Source of the DNA: Irineochytrium annulatum | Taxonomy: Eukaryota; Chytridiomycota; Chytridiomycetes; Chytridiales; Chytridiaceae | Reading direction: 5' to 3' | Length of the DNA stretch: 21,443 nucleotides | Assembly: GCA_027600665.1 (NCBI GenBank) | Contig: JADGJL010000428.1 | Location: 1-21,443 of the forward strand | Shown here: positions 1 through 12,649 of the stretch, piece after piece | Position numbering within the stretch: the first letter of the stretch is position 1 | Layout of the letters: every line of letters starts with the position of its first letter | Notes under the pieces: model-generated | What the model saw: only the letters and a program-made list of their open reading frames with translations | What the model was told of the DNA's origin: nothing | Database searches by the model: none | Program-made: the position numbers and the translations under genes

Positions 1-1490
1 GTTGTAAATGACGTGCAGCTGACGAGTGCTCATTGGATTATGGATTGTTTCCTGATAAGGATTGCTTTCTGCTGAGTTGGATCTTGCGGCCTTGACGCTG
101 TTTTCGTTTCTGTCGAAATACTCTCTCGGCGCATACTTCGTAGTTCACTTTTCACCCAGGTTTTTCCCGCACTAACAATTGAAGGCTCTTTGAATAGAGC
201 CGTATGGTTGGATAGCAAAGGAAGTAAACAAGGCTTGTGAGGGACTTGATGCTCAATTGTGATTGTGCAGTTAGCTCAACCCAAGTTTCATACAACGCTC
301 ATTCATCTTTCACCTTCTATCGAGCCGACATTGAGATAAGAAAACTGACTAATTGTCAGCGACAACTTAAACTCAAATAAACTGATATTTCCGAATTCAT
401 AGACGACAGGACACCATCCAGATGCTCAAGCTGCTGCAATTATATGTGTGAATCTGATTGGGTGTCCAAGTGCCTGCTGTGATAACGAACGACATAGATA
501 TACACTTCTTCAGCAACGATGGAGTCACATTAAATGTCTTTGTCAACGAAAAATAAAAGGTCTCACCTTCTTGTCCGCAAACAGCTCAACGCCAGGGTAT
601 ACGCTTATACGGTTCTCGTATCAACGTCAGTTTGCAAGCGGTTTAATTCCTGCCGCAGAAGTTAACCCGGTCTTGGGGGGGTTAGCGCGGCCGCGCCGCA
701 GCCTGTGAGACTGAGCTCCTTGAGGCACGGCCGCCCGGTCTTTGCGATCTTGCCCTCGTCTTGGACTAGACGAACGGCGGATGGCAGCGGGGGCTTGCAA
801 AGGGAGGTGGAAGCGACCATCCGCCCTGCTGAAAATTCTGAACTCCGCACTTACCAACTGACAGAAGCAAGAACCTGGGGACGACACGCTTTATAAGTGG
901 ATGAATATCGCAAAAAAAAGGGAGTCTGCAATATGTGAGCGCTTTCTCGTAACCATTTACATTGAGCGCTGACATGAAGGTGAGGTTGACCGCAAGCAGA
1001 GGAGGTGCACGGGAAGTGCTTCTTCTCGCTTTCGATCTGATGAACGAGAAGAAAATATACTTCGATGAGAAGGCATTTGGAAGTTCGCGCAGGTGTTGGG
1101 AGGCAGGGCCGAGAGAAGAAGAACTGCAGCTTTTGGCCAATAAGGTGTTTCTTTACTACGTTGTTTATTCTTTTTGATGTAATTCTCCCCACAGTAAAGA
1201 GTTTGTCTTGCTGTACACATTATTGATAACGTTGAGGAACAGCAAATAGGAGATTTCTTAGCGGTGGAGGTAATTTAGGATAATAAGGGGAACTATTTGA
1301 AACAGTTCTCGTTGATTCCGAACGCAGCAGCCAAGCTCACCATCACCAACCACCAGCACGGCCTCCCCACGGCGCCCGGACCGCCGCATACTCCTACGAG
1401 GCCTGCAGTTCCCGACCGAGACGATTCCGCTATCATCCCACGACCACCAAAACTCGCATTGCAACCTCTGCTTGACTGAGCCCTTTGTTG
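1..1490. other. Region without a defensible gene
   Basis: No reading frame here has convincing coding character on either strand. A GC-rich patch at about 660-850 has a short minus-strand frame (readable from about 820 to 662), and 974-1140 has a short plus-strand frame rich in charged residues. Neither shows a recognisable motif, and both are mostly flanked by AT-rich sequence with stops. The last 200 bases before 1491 are C-rich on the plus strand and probably hold the promoter and leader of the RING gene. Confidence 0.5.
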
Positions 1491-3785
1491 ATGGCCGATA
1501 AGGACGGAATCCCTCCCGGCTTCGCCCTCGACCCGACGCCGTCACCCGTTGAGGATACTCCGCATTCCCTTCCGCCGGTGATGCCGGACCCGTCGCGGCA
1601 TCGGGAACTGGAGTCGTCGCTGGAGTTGGATAATCAGCGAACACCCCCAGACTTCCCCCTGGCGCGGAATTCGGGGGACGGGAATGGGAACGTTCGGATA
1701 AGCAGGGATGCAAATGGGATGCAGTCGGGAGTGGGGTCGAGATCTCTTTACCACTCGGTCTCACACTCGACGCTTGCTTCTGACCTCACCTCCAACGCCG
1801 CCACGGCCCGGAGGCTTCTGCCATCTAGCACGCCTGACGCGACTTCTCTCACAACCGCCAGCGTCGGCTGGAACGCCGCGGCCGTCGACGACGACGCTGA
1901 TATTCGGCCTCTTGCGCCAAACCCCAACGCAATCCTCCCGCACCCACCTCCCATTCAAACCGCCCCGACCGACCCCAACTCTCCAGACGCCCCCACTATC
2001 TCCCCGGATGCCGCCGCCACAACCACACCCAGCACCGCCCGCCGCGGCCGCCGGCGCGCGCCATGCCTGCCTCCAAAACTCTTCACGCACTTCCTCTCCC
2101 TCTTCCACATCACATGGTACGCCACCTCTCTCCTCGTCGTACCAGCGCTTCTCCTCGCGCGTTCTTCGTCCCTCACGCGCTGCGCCGACTTCGCGCGGTA
2201 CTACCTCGTCCTCGTCGTCGTCCTGGCCCTGCTGGATCTTCCGCGGACGCCGCTGACGCGCGTCGTGAGCGCGAGGGCGAGGGAGGTTAGGAGGCTGCAG
2301 AGGCAGATCAGCGCGCCGGATCTCCAGGGGGATGTGACGGATGTTTTGGCGCCGGGGGAGGCGGAGGGACGGAGGAGGGAAAGGGAGGAGAGGCTGAGGG
2401 AGGTCAGGAGACGGGGGAAGGGTCTAGAGGTGCTGATGAAAATTTTGGCGCCAGTGTGGACGATCGCGTGGGTGCTGACGCCCGTAGTGACGGGTGTGGG
2501 CACTTATGTGGTCGTGAGGGGTCCCGTCGGGGATGGCGGGACCGCGTGCGGGGATGCAGACTACTGGGTGTATAATCTGGCGAAGGCGGTCGTGAGTTTT
2601 CGTCTTCTAGTTTTAATGTGTGGCCGCTTTCTCACGCACCGGGCGTTCAGGTTATCATCTTCTGGTCCCTCATGACCCTCTTCCTCCTCATCGGCTTCCT
2701 CCACCTCCGCCTTGTTCTCATCCCCGGCATGCAAGAAGAGCGCTACAACCGCCGCCGCCGCCGCGGCCCGGTGGTCGACGCCGACGGCAACAGCGTGGCC
2801 TCGGCTTCCAGCGTCGACGACGAGGACCGCGACGCAGCTTCGCCGACATCCCCAACGGACGACCCCGAGAGCGCGGCCGCAGAGCTCGCGCGCCGGACTC
2901 GCCGACGACGGCGGAGGAACCGGCGCAGGCTGAGACGAGGGGAGGTCGGGCCGTATTTTGGGGAGGATGATGATTTGGGACCAGATGAATGGAATGATTA
3001 TGAGACGTGGATCGCGAGCATGGCGCCGGATGATTTCTGGTATGCTCTTCCGCGCAACCCCCCTTAGTGTCGGAGACCTGACGATTTGCAATAGGAACCC
3101 CGTCGACCCAGACGCCATGCGACCCGAGGGACTCGGCATCACGGACGAGGAATGGGCCGCCATTAAGGCCCGGACTTTTGAAAAGAAGGCGGCCGACGCA
3201 AAGAAGTCCTCGAAGAAGGCCTCCGCCAACGCGAAGCCGAAGCGTTCGAACAAAGTAAGCGTCGCGGATCCACCGTTTGTCGTCGTCGTCCACGGCGGCG
3301 GCGGGCAGACGAATCAGCCTTTACCGCCCATACCCGCGGCGCCGCGCGAGCCCCCGATGGCGATCACGGCGGGCGGCGAGGTACCGATGTCGACATTGTT
3401 GATTGATCGAGGCGTTGATTTGGTGGCGGTGAGGGCGGATGCGCCAGGTGCGGAGACGACGGTCGTGGAGGCGGATGAGGGCGAGGAAGATGAGGTGGAG
3501 GCGGAGGCGGAGGAGGCGTCGAACAGCTGCCGGATTTGCCTGCTGGATTTCGAGGTGGATGACAAGTTGAGGGAGCTGCCGTGCGGACATTTGTATCATG
3601 AGGAGTGCGCTTGGAGGTAATGTCTTCGTGGTGCCGTATTTTGGGGCTTCGTATGGCGCGGGCGGATACTAATTGTTTGCTGTATGTGCAGATGGTTGAG
3701 GGGGAGCGTGCATGGCGGTGTCGGGAAGACAACGTGTCCGCTTTGCAAGCAGAATGCTGGGAAGGGGCCAGAGCCTACGGCGTGA
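1491..3785 (+). CDS. Multi-pass membrane RING-H2 E3 ubiquitin ligase
   Basis: Four exons join cleanly: 1491-2591, 2651-3039, 3095-3616 and 3692-3785 (introns 59, 55 and 75 nt, all GT...AG), giving 701 aa. The N-terminal ~195 residues are Pro/Ser/Thr-rich and look disordered. Four hydrophobic segments follow at about 205-224, 234-250, 316-342 and 366-386. After them come an Arg-rich stretch and an acidic Glu/Ala stretch. The C-terminus is a complete RING-H2 finger at about 642-689: CRIC, then CGHLYHEEC, then CPLC, matching C-x2-C, C-x-H-x2-H-x2-C and C-x2-C. The last zinc ligands appear only after the third intron is removed, which supports the gene model. RING-H2 proteins of this layout recruit E2 enzymes to ubiquitinate targets at an endomembrane or vacuole; the target is unknown. 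The start is the first ATG; the leader upstream is C-rich and frame-broken. Confidence 0.88.
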
Positions 3786-4641
3786 TCAAATCGAACATTT
3801 ATAAACTAATTTCATCTTTTTTATTGCTTCACGGGGCGATTATTGCTCTTTTGCGGTATGATTTTATGGTCCTATTCCGTAGCTGTTGTAGTTTCAGTCG
3901 AGCTATTTTGATCTAGTCGATCCCTGTCACATTGTCTGCATTTTCTAGCCGATTTAAATCCATTTATGGTACATGTATCATCTATACCTACCCAAACTTC
4001 TATCCCACCTAAAACGCGCATTTTTGCATTTTCTTGTTGTCCCCTTGTATAGATTTTGGCCTATACCGCGGTTTAGTATCGCTCTCTCCACCTCCCTTCC
4101 ATGCAAGGACGTTGGCAAGTTGTGTTATATTCTTATCTGCTGACGCACTCTTTTTTTTATTTGTTTAATGGACGACATTTTTCTGCAAGAGTGAAGTAAC
4201 GACCGTAGGTGCTGCGGCTTGGCGGCTTGCACATCGGAGATTGTGTTGCTCCGCCTTTCCTTACACCATCTTCCTATTTGACCCTCTGTATTTTCGTTGA
4301 TGATGTATGCATCCCCGATATAAATCGTATAGTTTCCGAACGGAAGAATACGCCAAAATCGAATACAATGAACCCCTTTCATAATTCGATGCTGCTAGCA
4401 TGTTGTTTGCTAACGATATTCAGAGTGAGTTATTCTTTGCAAAGAGGGGAACCACATGTCCACCACGGCTTCAAGCAATAGTTGAGTTCAATATTTTCAA
4501 CTATTCACCGTACTGATACACAGAGATACAAGGTCCACAATCCCGCTACGATACATTTCGGAAAAGATAACACTATTTATAAAGACATAGAGACGAAACC
4601 AGAAAGGCACAAACCAATAACGTCCTGAAGAACTAACGAGT
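3786..4641. other. Intergenic, convergent 3' flanks
   Basis: AT-rich sequence between the 3' end of the RING gene (+) and the 3' end of the MET17-type gene (-). No frame shows coding character. A 37-codon frame from the ATG at 4369 begins with a hydrophobic stretch but has no support beyond that. Both 3' UTRs and polyadenylation sites must lie here. Confidence 0.5.
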
Positions 4642-6304
<1,663 letters not shown>

Positions 6305-6583
6305 GGCGGGCGACTGGGACGGGAGGAGGCCGAGGCGATGGCGATGGGTGAGAGTTCTGGGGGCCGCGACTTTCTGGGGTCGACGAGATGCAAAGATGTC
6401 GCAGGATTGCGTGATTTGCTGTCAATTCACTCTCTCCCATTCTTCAAGCCACTTGATCGGCGGTTCCCGCGCGGTATTCGAGCTCACGTTCTCATTGGCG
6501 AAAGCCGGGAGTCCTAGGATAACCGAAATTTACTTGTCGCGAAGAACCGGCAATCTTTTTGCTCGACCCTGACTGAGACCGAG
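6305..6583. promoter_or_regulatory. Divergent promoter region (MET17 / SDR-like)
   Basis: 279 bp separate the two start codons, so both promoters must lie here or reach into the neighbouring gene. ATTGG (inverted CCAAT) lies at 6494-6498. I see no CACGTG element of the kind bound by Cbf1 in yeast sulfur genes. Co-regulation is an inference from the arrangement only. Confidence 0.45.
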
Positions 6584-7644
6584 ATGGCGTCGCCTACCGA
6601 GAACCCCTTCGATCTGACGGGCCAAACGGCCGTCATCCTCGAGTCCACAGACGGGATCGGCATCGATGCCGCTTGCATCCTCCGCTCACTTGGTGCGAAC
6701 GTCGTTCTCACGACCGCCGGGTCACAGGAGCGCCTCCAACGTGCAGCTGTGACCGTGTTCAGTGTGCCGTGGAACGATCAGGGTGAAGATGCGGGAGAAG
6801 GGGATGACGATGACAATGCCGTGGAGCCGCCGTCGGTGCTGGCGCGGGCGGTAGATTACACTGACTCTGTCGCAACCGCGCAACTTTTTGCTGATCTGGC
6901 CAGCTTCAATCATCTGGTGGTGTGTTGCAAGGATGCGACCGAGGATGGTGGCGGTGAAGGCGGCGCGGACGCGAAGAGTAGTGCCGAAAGCAAACCGTCG
7001 CCACTACATACCGCGTCATTCAAATCCCTCTCCGTTGACGCTCTAAAAGCTGGATTCGAGGCGCGATGTAAGTAACAGCTTCTCGCTGCGTACATGTTTT
7101 TTCGGAAGCCACGCAGGAAGCTGACTGTGCCTTTAGTCTTCAGCCAATATAAAGCAGCCCAGCTTGCCCTCCCCTACCTCACAGCACCCGCACCGCCATT
7201 ATCATCTACATCGAAAAAGCCCAAGAACGCAACCATCACCTTCCTTTCCACCACGGCGGACAACGCCCGAGCCGCCGTCGGCGCCTCCGTCATCAACGCC
7301 GCTATCGGCGCCCTTGTGCCGTGTCTGGCTTCTGAACTAGCATCGAGCCGGATAAGGGTTAACGCCGTTTCGAAGGGCGTCGATGATGCGAGACTTTGGA
7401 CAAGGTGAGGATTGTCTTGTCGCCTTTGCAAAAATGTATCACTCACCCTGTTACCAGCCTTGTCTCGAACGCGGAGGCCCGGCAGTCTTCGCAGCGCGCC
7501 TTGGCCGAACGACTCGGCGGGTCACCGCTCAAGAACGACGTCGCACAGGCCGTGGCCGTGCTGATCGCACACGCGTCGGCGACGGGCGTCGTGGTGGAGG
7601 CGGATGGCGGGGTGAAGTTCACCGTTGCAGCGGCATCGTCGTGA
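6584..7644 (+). CDS. SDR-fold protein lacking the catalytic Tyr/Lys
   Basis: Three exons, 6584-7067, 7137-7404 and 7458-7644 (introns 69 and 53 nt), give 312 aa. The N-terminus has a Rossmann start where the usual TGxxxGIG is altered to ESTDGIG (about 20-26), followed by GANVVL. Residue ~197 onward reads FLSTTA, the strand with the SDR catalytic Ser, and further on IRVNAVSKG matches the family's IRVNAV.PG. Between them, where YxxxK should stand, the sequence is ASVIN, so Tyr reads as Ala (~211) and Lys as Asn (~215). An acidic insert (about 66-82) and a Gly/Ser-rich insert lengthen the middle. Classical oxidoreductase activity is therefore unlikely; a pseudoenzyme or binding role is inferred. 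The frame is clean across two introns, so it is not simply decayed. It is transcribed away from MET17. Confidence 0.82.
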
Positions 7645-7967
7645 AGAACGAGCTCTCGAGCTGCAGACAGGGTGGAGGTTGTGTGCGGGTGCCTTTGTCA
7701 TTGGCGTTACCCGCCCGCTTGGGGAGGAGTGGAAGGGTTTATCTAGCTATTGCGATCTAGCTATTGCGTGGCGTTTACCGCCAAATACCAAACCATGCTA
7801 TCTTCTCATTATTATATTGACGCATCCATCGCGTAAATGCCACCGTTTAAAGAAGTCGATCTGCAAGGACGGAGGTGACATGCGATCTCGATGAGCAGTA
7901 CCAGATATTTTAGCATATAAGAACTTGGCTTCGCAACTCCTCGATCCGTCCTCTCCAACTTCCAACA
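7645..7967. other. Intergenic between SDR-like gene and 113-aa gene
   Basis: 3' flank of the SDR-like gene and 5' flank of the next gene on the same strand. No frame of interest. It contains the short tandem repeat listed separately, and a C/T-rich leader (7935-7967) directly before the next ATG. Confidence 0.5.
7741..7768. repeat. Perfect 14-bp tandem duplication
   Basis: The 14-mer atctagctattgcg occurs twice in direct succession. It lies about 100 bp after the SDR-like stop codon. No function can be assigned. Confidence 0.85.
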
Positions 7968-8365
7968 ATGTACAAAGGCGTCCCGCACACCGTCGGCGAG
8001 TCCACGACGGCGCACCAGGAGAAGCTCGTCAAGAGCGACCGCCAGATAGCCATGAAGGAGCGAGGCTATGTCGGGACGGCCTCGAACGCGTTCGACAAGA
8101 CCGCGATGGACAACATCGCGAAGGACCCTGAGATGCTGTCGAGGGATATGACGACGGGGGACATGAAGCCGGATATGAAGAAGGTACGGTATTGTCGTTG
8201 GAGGGATACGGGGGATAACGACTTCCATTGGTGGCACAGATGATATTCAACACCGAGTACGAGCCGTCGAGGCTGAACAAGGCGAAGGAGGTGCCGCTGG
8301 TCGAGCGCGCCAAGATCGCGGCCGACAACTTGATGCACGCTGTACGGCTTAAGAAGGAGGAGTAA
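7968..8365 (+). CDS. Small hydrophilic protein of unknown function (113 aa)
   Basis: Two exons, 7968-8183 and 8240-8365, split by a 56-nt GT...AG intron in phase 0, give 113 aa. The ATG follows a C/T-rich leader and reads MYKGVPHTVGESTTAHQEK. The protein is rich in Lys, Glu, Asp and Met, with no membrane segment and no cysteine. Recognisable blocks are VPHTVG, GYVGTASNAFDK, EYEPSRLNKAKEVPLVERAK and a basic/acidic tail ending KKEE. I do not recognise the family. That it is a real gene is supported by a diverged copy on the opposite strand (8812-9190) which keeps the same blocks: conservation between copies is at protein level. Confidence 0.78.
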
Positions 8366-8811
8366 GGAGTTGACTGAAGTCTAGTGCATGTTTATTCCCT
8401 TCGTTCATCGGCGTTGGCCGCCTCATCCTTTTCTTCGCTAGTATACCACTTGGGCATTTTTGTTTGATTTGATGCTGGATGGATTGAGAATGTTAATATA
8501 TGTTGGGGGAACTGTGTAATTAGGCTTTGACGTGAGCATATTGAACATAACTCTGCCTCTTAGCACTGCTTACGTAGCTTCACTCGCGTACGGCCATGAC
8601 GGTTCAAAAAAAATTCAATACACTCCTATCATCTGCAAATGTTCCTTCCCAACAAAGAACCCCCCCAGGGCCCTCCACGTCGGCATTGGCCGCGGCGACG
8701 AGTTCCAACGCGGAGGTAACCTAAAGATAATCTTCCGATTATCTGATACTGACAGTGACGCGAGTTATTATGACGGTTAAATACAGATTGCCCAAAGCCC
8801 GCGTACTTAAA

Positions 8812-9190
8812 ATACCATATGTTGTCGGCGACGATCTTGACACGATCGACAAGAGGCACCTTTTTGGCCTTCGTCAGCTTGACGGCTCATACTCGCTCTC
8901 GAATGTCACCTTTCCACCACGCAACATTTAGTAAGTGTTACGTACGCACTCCTAGCACAACACAAGACAACTTCCTCAGATTAATCTTCAGCAGTTCCGT
9001 CTTTGCGTCCCTTGGCTTGCAGCTTCGGGTCGCTCATGAGGTCAGCAAGCTTGCTCTTAGGATGTGGCGCATTTGCGGCCGTGCCGACGTGGCCGTTCTC
9101 CACCACAGCGATCTGGCTGTCGTTCATGACGACCCTCTCTTTCTGGTCCCTCGTGGCCACGTTGGAGGTGTATGGGACGGCCCTTCGCGT
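8812..9190 (-). pseudogene. Broken, inverted relative of the 113-aa gene
   Basis: Read on the minus strand, this stretch follows the 113-aa protein block by block: VPYTSN for VPHTVG, then NDSQIAVVENGHVGTAANA for the SDRQIAMKERGYVGTASNA region, SDPKLQ for KDPEML, then ESEYEPS and, after a frame change, a block matching VPLVERAKIAADN. Lesions seen: the codon matching the start ATG is ACG (9190-9188) with no other in-frame ATG before a stop; a TAA ends the first block; and a base is missing after the EYEPS segment compared with the intact copy, shifting the frame. The C-terminal Lys/Glu tail is absent. The arrangement is tail-to-tail with the intact gene, consistent with an inverted duplication. 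The amount of protein-level divergence suggests the copy was under selection for some time before it broke. Confidence 0.68.
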
Positions 9191-9729
9191 GACGTGCAGG
9201 TGAAGAGCCCTGTGGAGAATTGCTCGAACCGCTCCTAAGATACCTCAAATATTATGATTGAGATCAAAGAGCTACCAACTTCCAGGTGATATGACGGACT
9301 GTCATCTTCGGCGAACATTATCTTATAAATACCACCATCAATGCCAAAAGAACCTCGCTACTTGCGTTGATGCAGCAAGTGCGCGGAACGACCGTACGGA
9401 CCCTTATGACTCTCCGGCCCTCCCTGCGCACCGCCGATACAAAAATCAAGGCCACGACTGTCTGGTCGACGGGTCCCACAGCCCTAGTGGTGGCAGTAGA
9501 ACACTATTCTGGCACTGAATAATAGATAGCAAGGTTATTGGAGGGGAGAATGCAATCGACCGCTGTACTGTGATATATTTCCTATGTACAAGCACCGAGA
9601 TATTGTCTCCATAGCACAATCGCTTTTTTGATTTAAGTCCTGTCCACAACTGCTCGTTCATCTCGCTCCCTCCCGCCACCTCCACCTCGCACGCACGCAC
9701 CCCGCACTCCACGATTCGCTCCGCCCACT
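9191..9729. other. Intergenic, no gene seen
   Basis: Between the 5' side of the broken copy and the 3' end of the DRC12-like gene. Short frames exist on both strands but show no motif and no codon-level conservation. The right part (9640-9729) is likely the 3' UTR of the minus-strand gene. Confidence 0.45.
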
Positions 9730-10612
9730 CTATGAAGCCTCCCTGCTCGTCAACCTCGACAAGTGGAAATCCGACAAGCGCTTTGAGGTACCCTCCGACA
9801 AATGCACGGCGTCGCTCTCCTTCCACCTGAGGGAAACGGCGTCTAGTTTCTTTGTCATCTTCGTCAATGTTTCCTATATTCAAGAAAAAAAGTTAATATC
9901 GAGGAGAAGGAACCACGTTAATATGAAACGCACATTCAGCATGCTCTCGAACTCTGCGCTCATCTGCGCGATCTTGACGTTCTGGTCGTCGATAACCTCC
10001 TCCCTCGCGGCCAGCTTCCTCTCGTACTCCCTCGCCGTATCCTGCAGGGACTGTTGCGCGAGCGAGAGCTTCTGCTTTAGGTCCGCATTGATGGACTCCA
10101 GAGCGGAGATGCGGGCCATCATCTCGGCCTGCATGGACTTGTATTGTCGAGACATGTCTGTGAAGAGGCATCAGCGGTTTAGGCACAGATCATGAAGAAG
10201 TGTGACATACCTGACGTGATCTCTGCCCTGTCGACATTCCGGTTCTCCAACTGATCCTCCAGCCGCTCTATCCGCCCTTTCTGCTCTCCGTTCCGACTCG
10301 CCAGCCTGTCCTTCAGCTCATTGTTGTGCTCTGTATCAAGCAACGCAATGTCAGCATATCTTCGCTCGCACATGTCTTCCAATGGAGCTCACTCACTCAC
10401 CGAGCTCCCTCAGTAAGACCTCGATCTCCACCCCGGCCTTGACGAGCTTGTCCGTCGCCTCGAGGTCAGTTGTTGTCGGGGCTGTGTAGGAGGGGATGGG
10501 CGTCAGTGGGAATTCAATGAGAACGGGAGGTCAAGGGGATGCAACCTTTCTTCTCCGACTTCTTCTTCCCCTTGGCCGAGGACGCTTTCCGCTTGCCTCG
10601 AGGAGACGACAT
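9730..10612 (-). CDS. DRC12/CCDC153-like coiled-coil protein
   Basis: Five exons on the minus strand: 10612-10546, 10481-10401, 10330-10211, 10157-9934 and 9873-9730 (introns 64, 70, 53 and 60 nt), giving 211 aa. The N-terminus is a Lys-rich tail (MSSPRGKRKASS, then KGKKKSEKK). Residues about 45-185 are a near-continuous heptad-like, Glu/Lys/Arg/Leu-rich coiled coil. The stretch DMSRQYKSMQAEM, the REEVIDDQNVKIAQM segment and FESMLNETLTKMTKKLDAV followed by a conserved Trp match, in order and spacing, what I recall of the DRC12 (CCDC153) family, which is about 210 aa in animals. DRC12 is part of the nexin-dynein regulatory complex on axonemal doublets. The first donor is the weak GTTGCA, but the join keeps the frame. 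No alignment was run, and coiled coils can mislead. Confidence 0.72.
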
Positions 10613-11014
10613 GGCTGAGGGTGTGATGAATGAACCGACCGGGGCGTCAAACTTGCTGAGTTAGCCCGGACTAATGCGAATGGGAGCAGCTCGCCCCAGA
10701 CGGCATCCGTTGGCCGTGCGAGATATGCCGCGTCGATCCTCGGCCAATCCTCAAATGATGAGAGGGGACCTGCTGTCAGAATGGCGATCCCTGGCGCGTC
10801 AATCACTTGGCGGTGACCTCCCCTCACTCAACGCTGCAGTGAGATTCCCGTGCGGAAAACACAGGAGAGAGCAGAGGGAACCACAGACGACGAGAGCGAC
10901 CACCCCAAAGATCCTACCTTGACGAGAGCATCTTCAACATCCCCACCCCGCCTTCATCCTCTCAGATCACCCAACCCCAACGATCAAGCAGCCTCCAGCA
11001 TCTGAATCTGCACC
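10613..11014. promoter_or_regulatory. Divergent promoter region (DRC12-like / Gln-rich gene)
   Basis: 402 bp separate two divergent start codons. CCAAT occurs at 10744-10748 on the plus strand. I see no clear RFX-type X-box. Sequence just before 11015 is C/A-rich, as in other leaders of this window. Confidence 0.4.
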
Positions 11015-12649
11015 ATGAACTCGGCGCTGGAAGTGTACGGCCCGGCCCTGATCCTCAAGCTGGACGAGGTCTCGAACCGGGTCCTTACCGTCAAGCCCGT
11101 CGGCGACGACCAAAAGAGCTGGAACCTCGTGCGGCTGCACAAAGAGAGCATCACAGTAATCCAGGAGGCCATGAGAAGGGCGAGTTCGGGGTCTCATCCG
11201 GAGAGGATTGCATACGCGTTCTGCTCGAAGGTCTTCTGCGTCATGGTTAGCAACGCTTTCTAGCTTTATGACAAGTGACCTGACTTTGCTTCTCTATGAA
11301 AGGCGCCGCGGCCGATCGGTGGGAAGAGGAAACCTGGGTTCCTGAGCTTTCTCGGAAAGACGGGTGCGGATGTCGTCAACTGGACAATGCTCCAGGCCGT
11401 CCAAGCTCCGATCAGGCGGGGAAAGAGCCGTCATCCGTACTCGGTGAGTTTAACGACCTTGATCATTAAGAGGGAGAAAGAGACGGATCCGGGATACCAT
11501 ACGTCACCTGCGTAGATTTGAAGATCTACGAACACGATACTGATTTATTTTTCCCCTAAAATACTACAGGGCTTCGTCCTTGAGTTTGCTGTTCGCTGCT
11601 TCAATGAAACCCTTGACCTCGACACTCATGCCGACAAGGACCGCATGGATGACGCCGTTATGCGAGGCATGCGTCGCGCCGGACATTTCGACCTCACAGC
11701 TAAGACCGTTTTGCCCCCTCATCTCCGTCGCGCGGACCATCACGGCCATGTTCACCGCCAACATTGCGGCCCAACTCCCCACATTAAGGCAGAGCCCCAT
11801 CCGCAAGCGGCGATTGAGACCGAGGGGCAGGATCCGAACGTCTTGCCAGGCATCCAGCACGTCCTGAGGTTCACGTCCCGCCGCGAGGATGCAACCCAGG
11901 CGAGCGCCTCGGCGTCAGCCCCGCTTCAGACGTTCCCCAGCCCACCGTCATCTCTCACGGAGCGTCAAGACTGGAGCTTCTCGTCCGGAGCCCACCAATG
12001 TGCGAGCAGTAACAGCGGCCAGCTGCAGCTAGCGCTCTCGCAACAGCAGCAACCGCCGCAGACAATCAACCCTTCCCAGCTCCTCGGCTTCGCGCAACAG
12101 CAAATGCAGCAACTTCAGATGCAGTTCTCACAAGAGCAATTGCAAGGGACGCTCCCGATTCATCAGCAGCAGTACCAAAGCCTCTTGCAGCCCGCCGTAC
12201 TTGCGGCATTCACGCAGCAACAACAACAACCGCTCGCGACACAGCAGCCCAACGTCCATCGGCTGCACAACCGATCGGGCCGCTGGGCGCATCAGCAGAA
12301 CCACCCCTATGCTCCCAACAGCAGCTCTCCCAACGGCAACTGTCAATTGACCTCGACGACCTACGGCCGCAGTCGACGACCAGCCGCACCCCGCCCCAAG
12401 TCGGGTTCCGCCGTGGCACAGGTGCCGCCTCACCCGGCTCTGAGCCTCGTGCAGCCACAGCTTGCCTTTCCAGTTGGACCGGCGGCTCCCCTTGTCGCGC
12501 CGCAGGGCGACGTGCCATACAGCGTCCTGCCGCCGCCGTGCCATTACATTCATCCAGCGTTCGCGGCGGGTGTCATGGGGCTGCAGCAAGCTGGGGGGTG
12601 GGTGACGCCTGCGGATGTAAGGGGCGGGTTGGCGCCGGTGGCGCTGTAG
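11015..12649 (+). CDS. Gln/Pro-rich protein of unknown function
   Basis: Three exons, 11015-11245, 11303-11443 and 11570-12649 (introns 57 and 126 nt, both phase 0), give 483 aa. The N-terminal ~165 residues look folded: alternating hydrophobic and charged residues, including LEVYGPALILKLDEVSNRV, PGFLSFLGKTGADVVNW and FVLEFAVRCFNETLDLD. The rest looks disordered: His-rich around 170-200, Ser/Pro-rich around 225-265, then Gln-rich from about 281 to 368 with several runs of 3-5 Gln, and a Pro/Ala/Val-rich tail. Such composition is common in transcription co-regulators, RNA-binding or scaffold proteins, but I recognise no domain. The first donor is GTTAGC. The Gln codons are mixed CAA/CAG rather than a pure triplet repeat, which argues for selection on the protein. 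Confidence 0.78.

Noticed and set aside
662..850. Minus-strand frame in a GC-rich patch with a 26-nt GT...AG candidate intron beside it
   Set aside because: No start that makes sense upstream and no recognisable family; GC-rich sequence stays open by chance.
974..1177. Short plus-strand frame with charged residues (MKVRLTASRGG...)
   Set aside because: No motif, no supporting neighbour, and the sequence is open on the minus strand too.
4209..4481. Plus-strand frame with a hydrophobic stretch after the ATG at 4369
   Set aside because: Lies between two convergent genes, only 37 codons from the ATG, and resembles nothing.
11564..11867. Frames on both strands over the third exon of the Gln-rich gene
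   Set aside because: Shadows of the spliced plus-strand frame.
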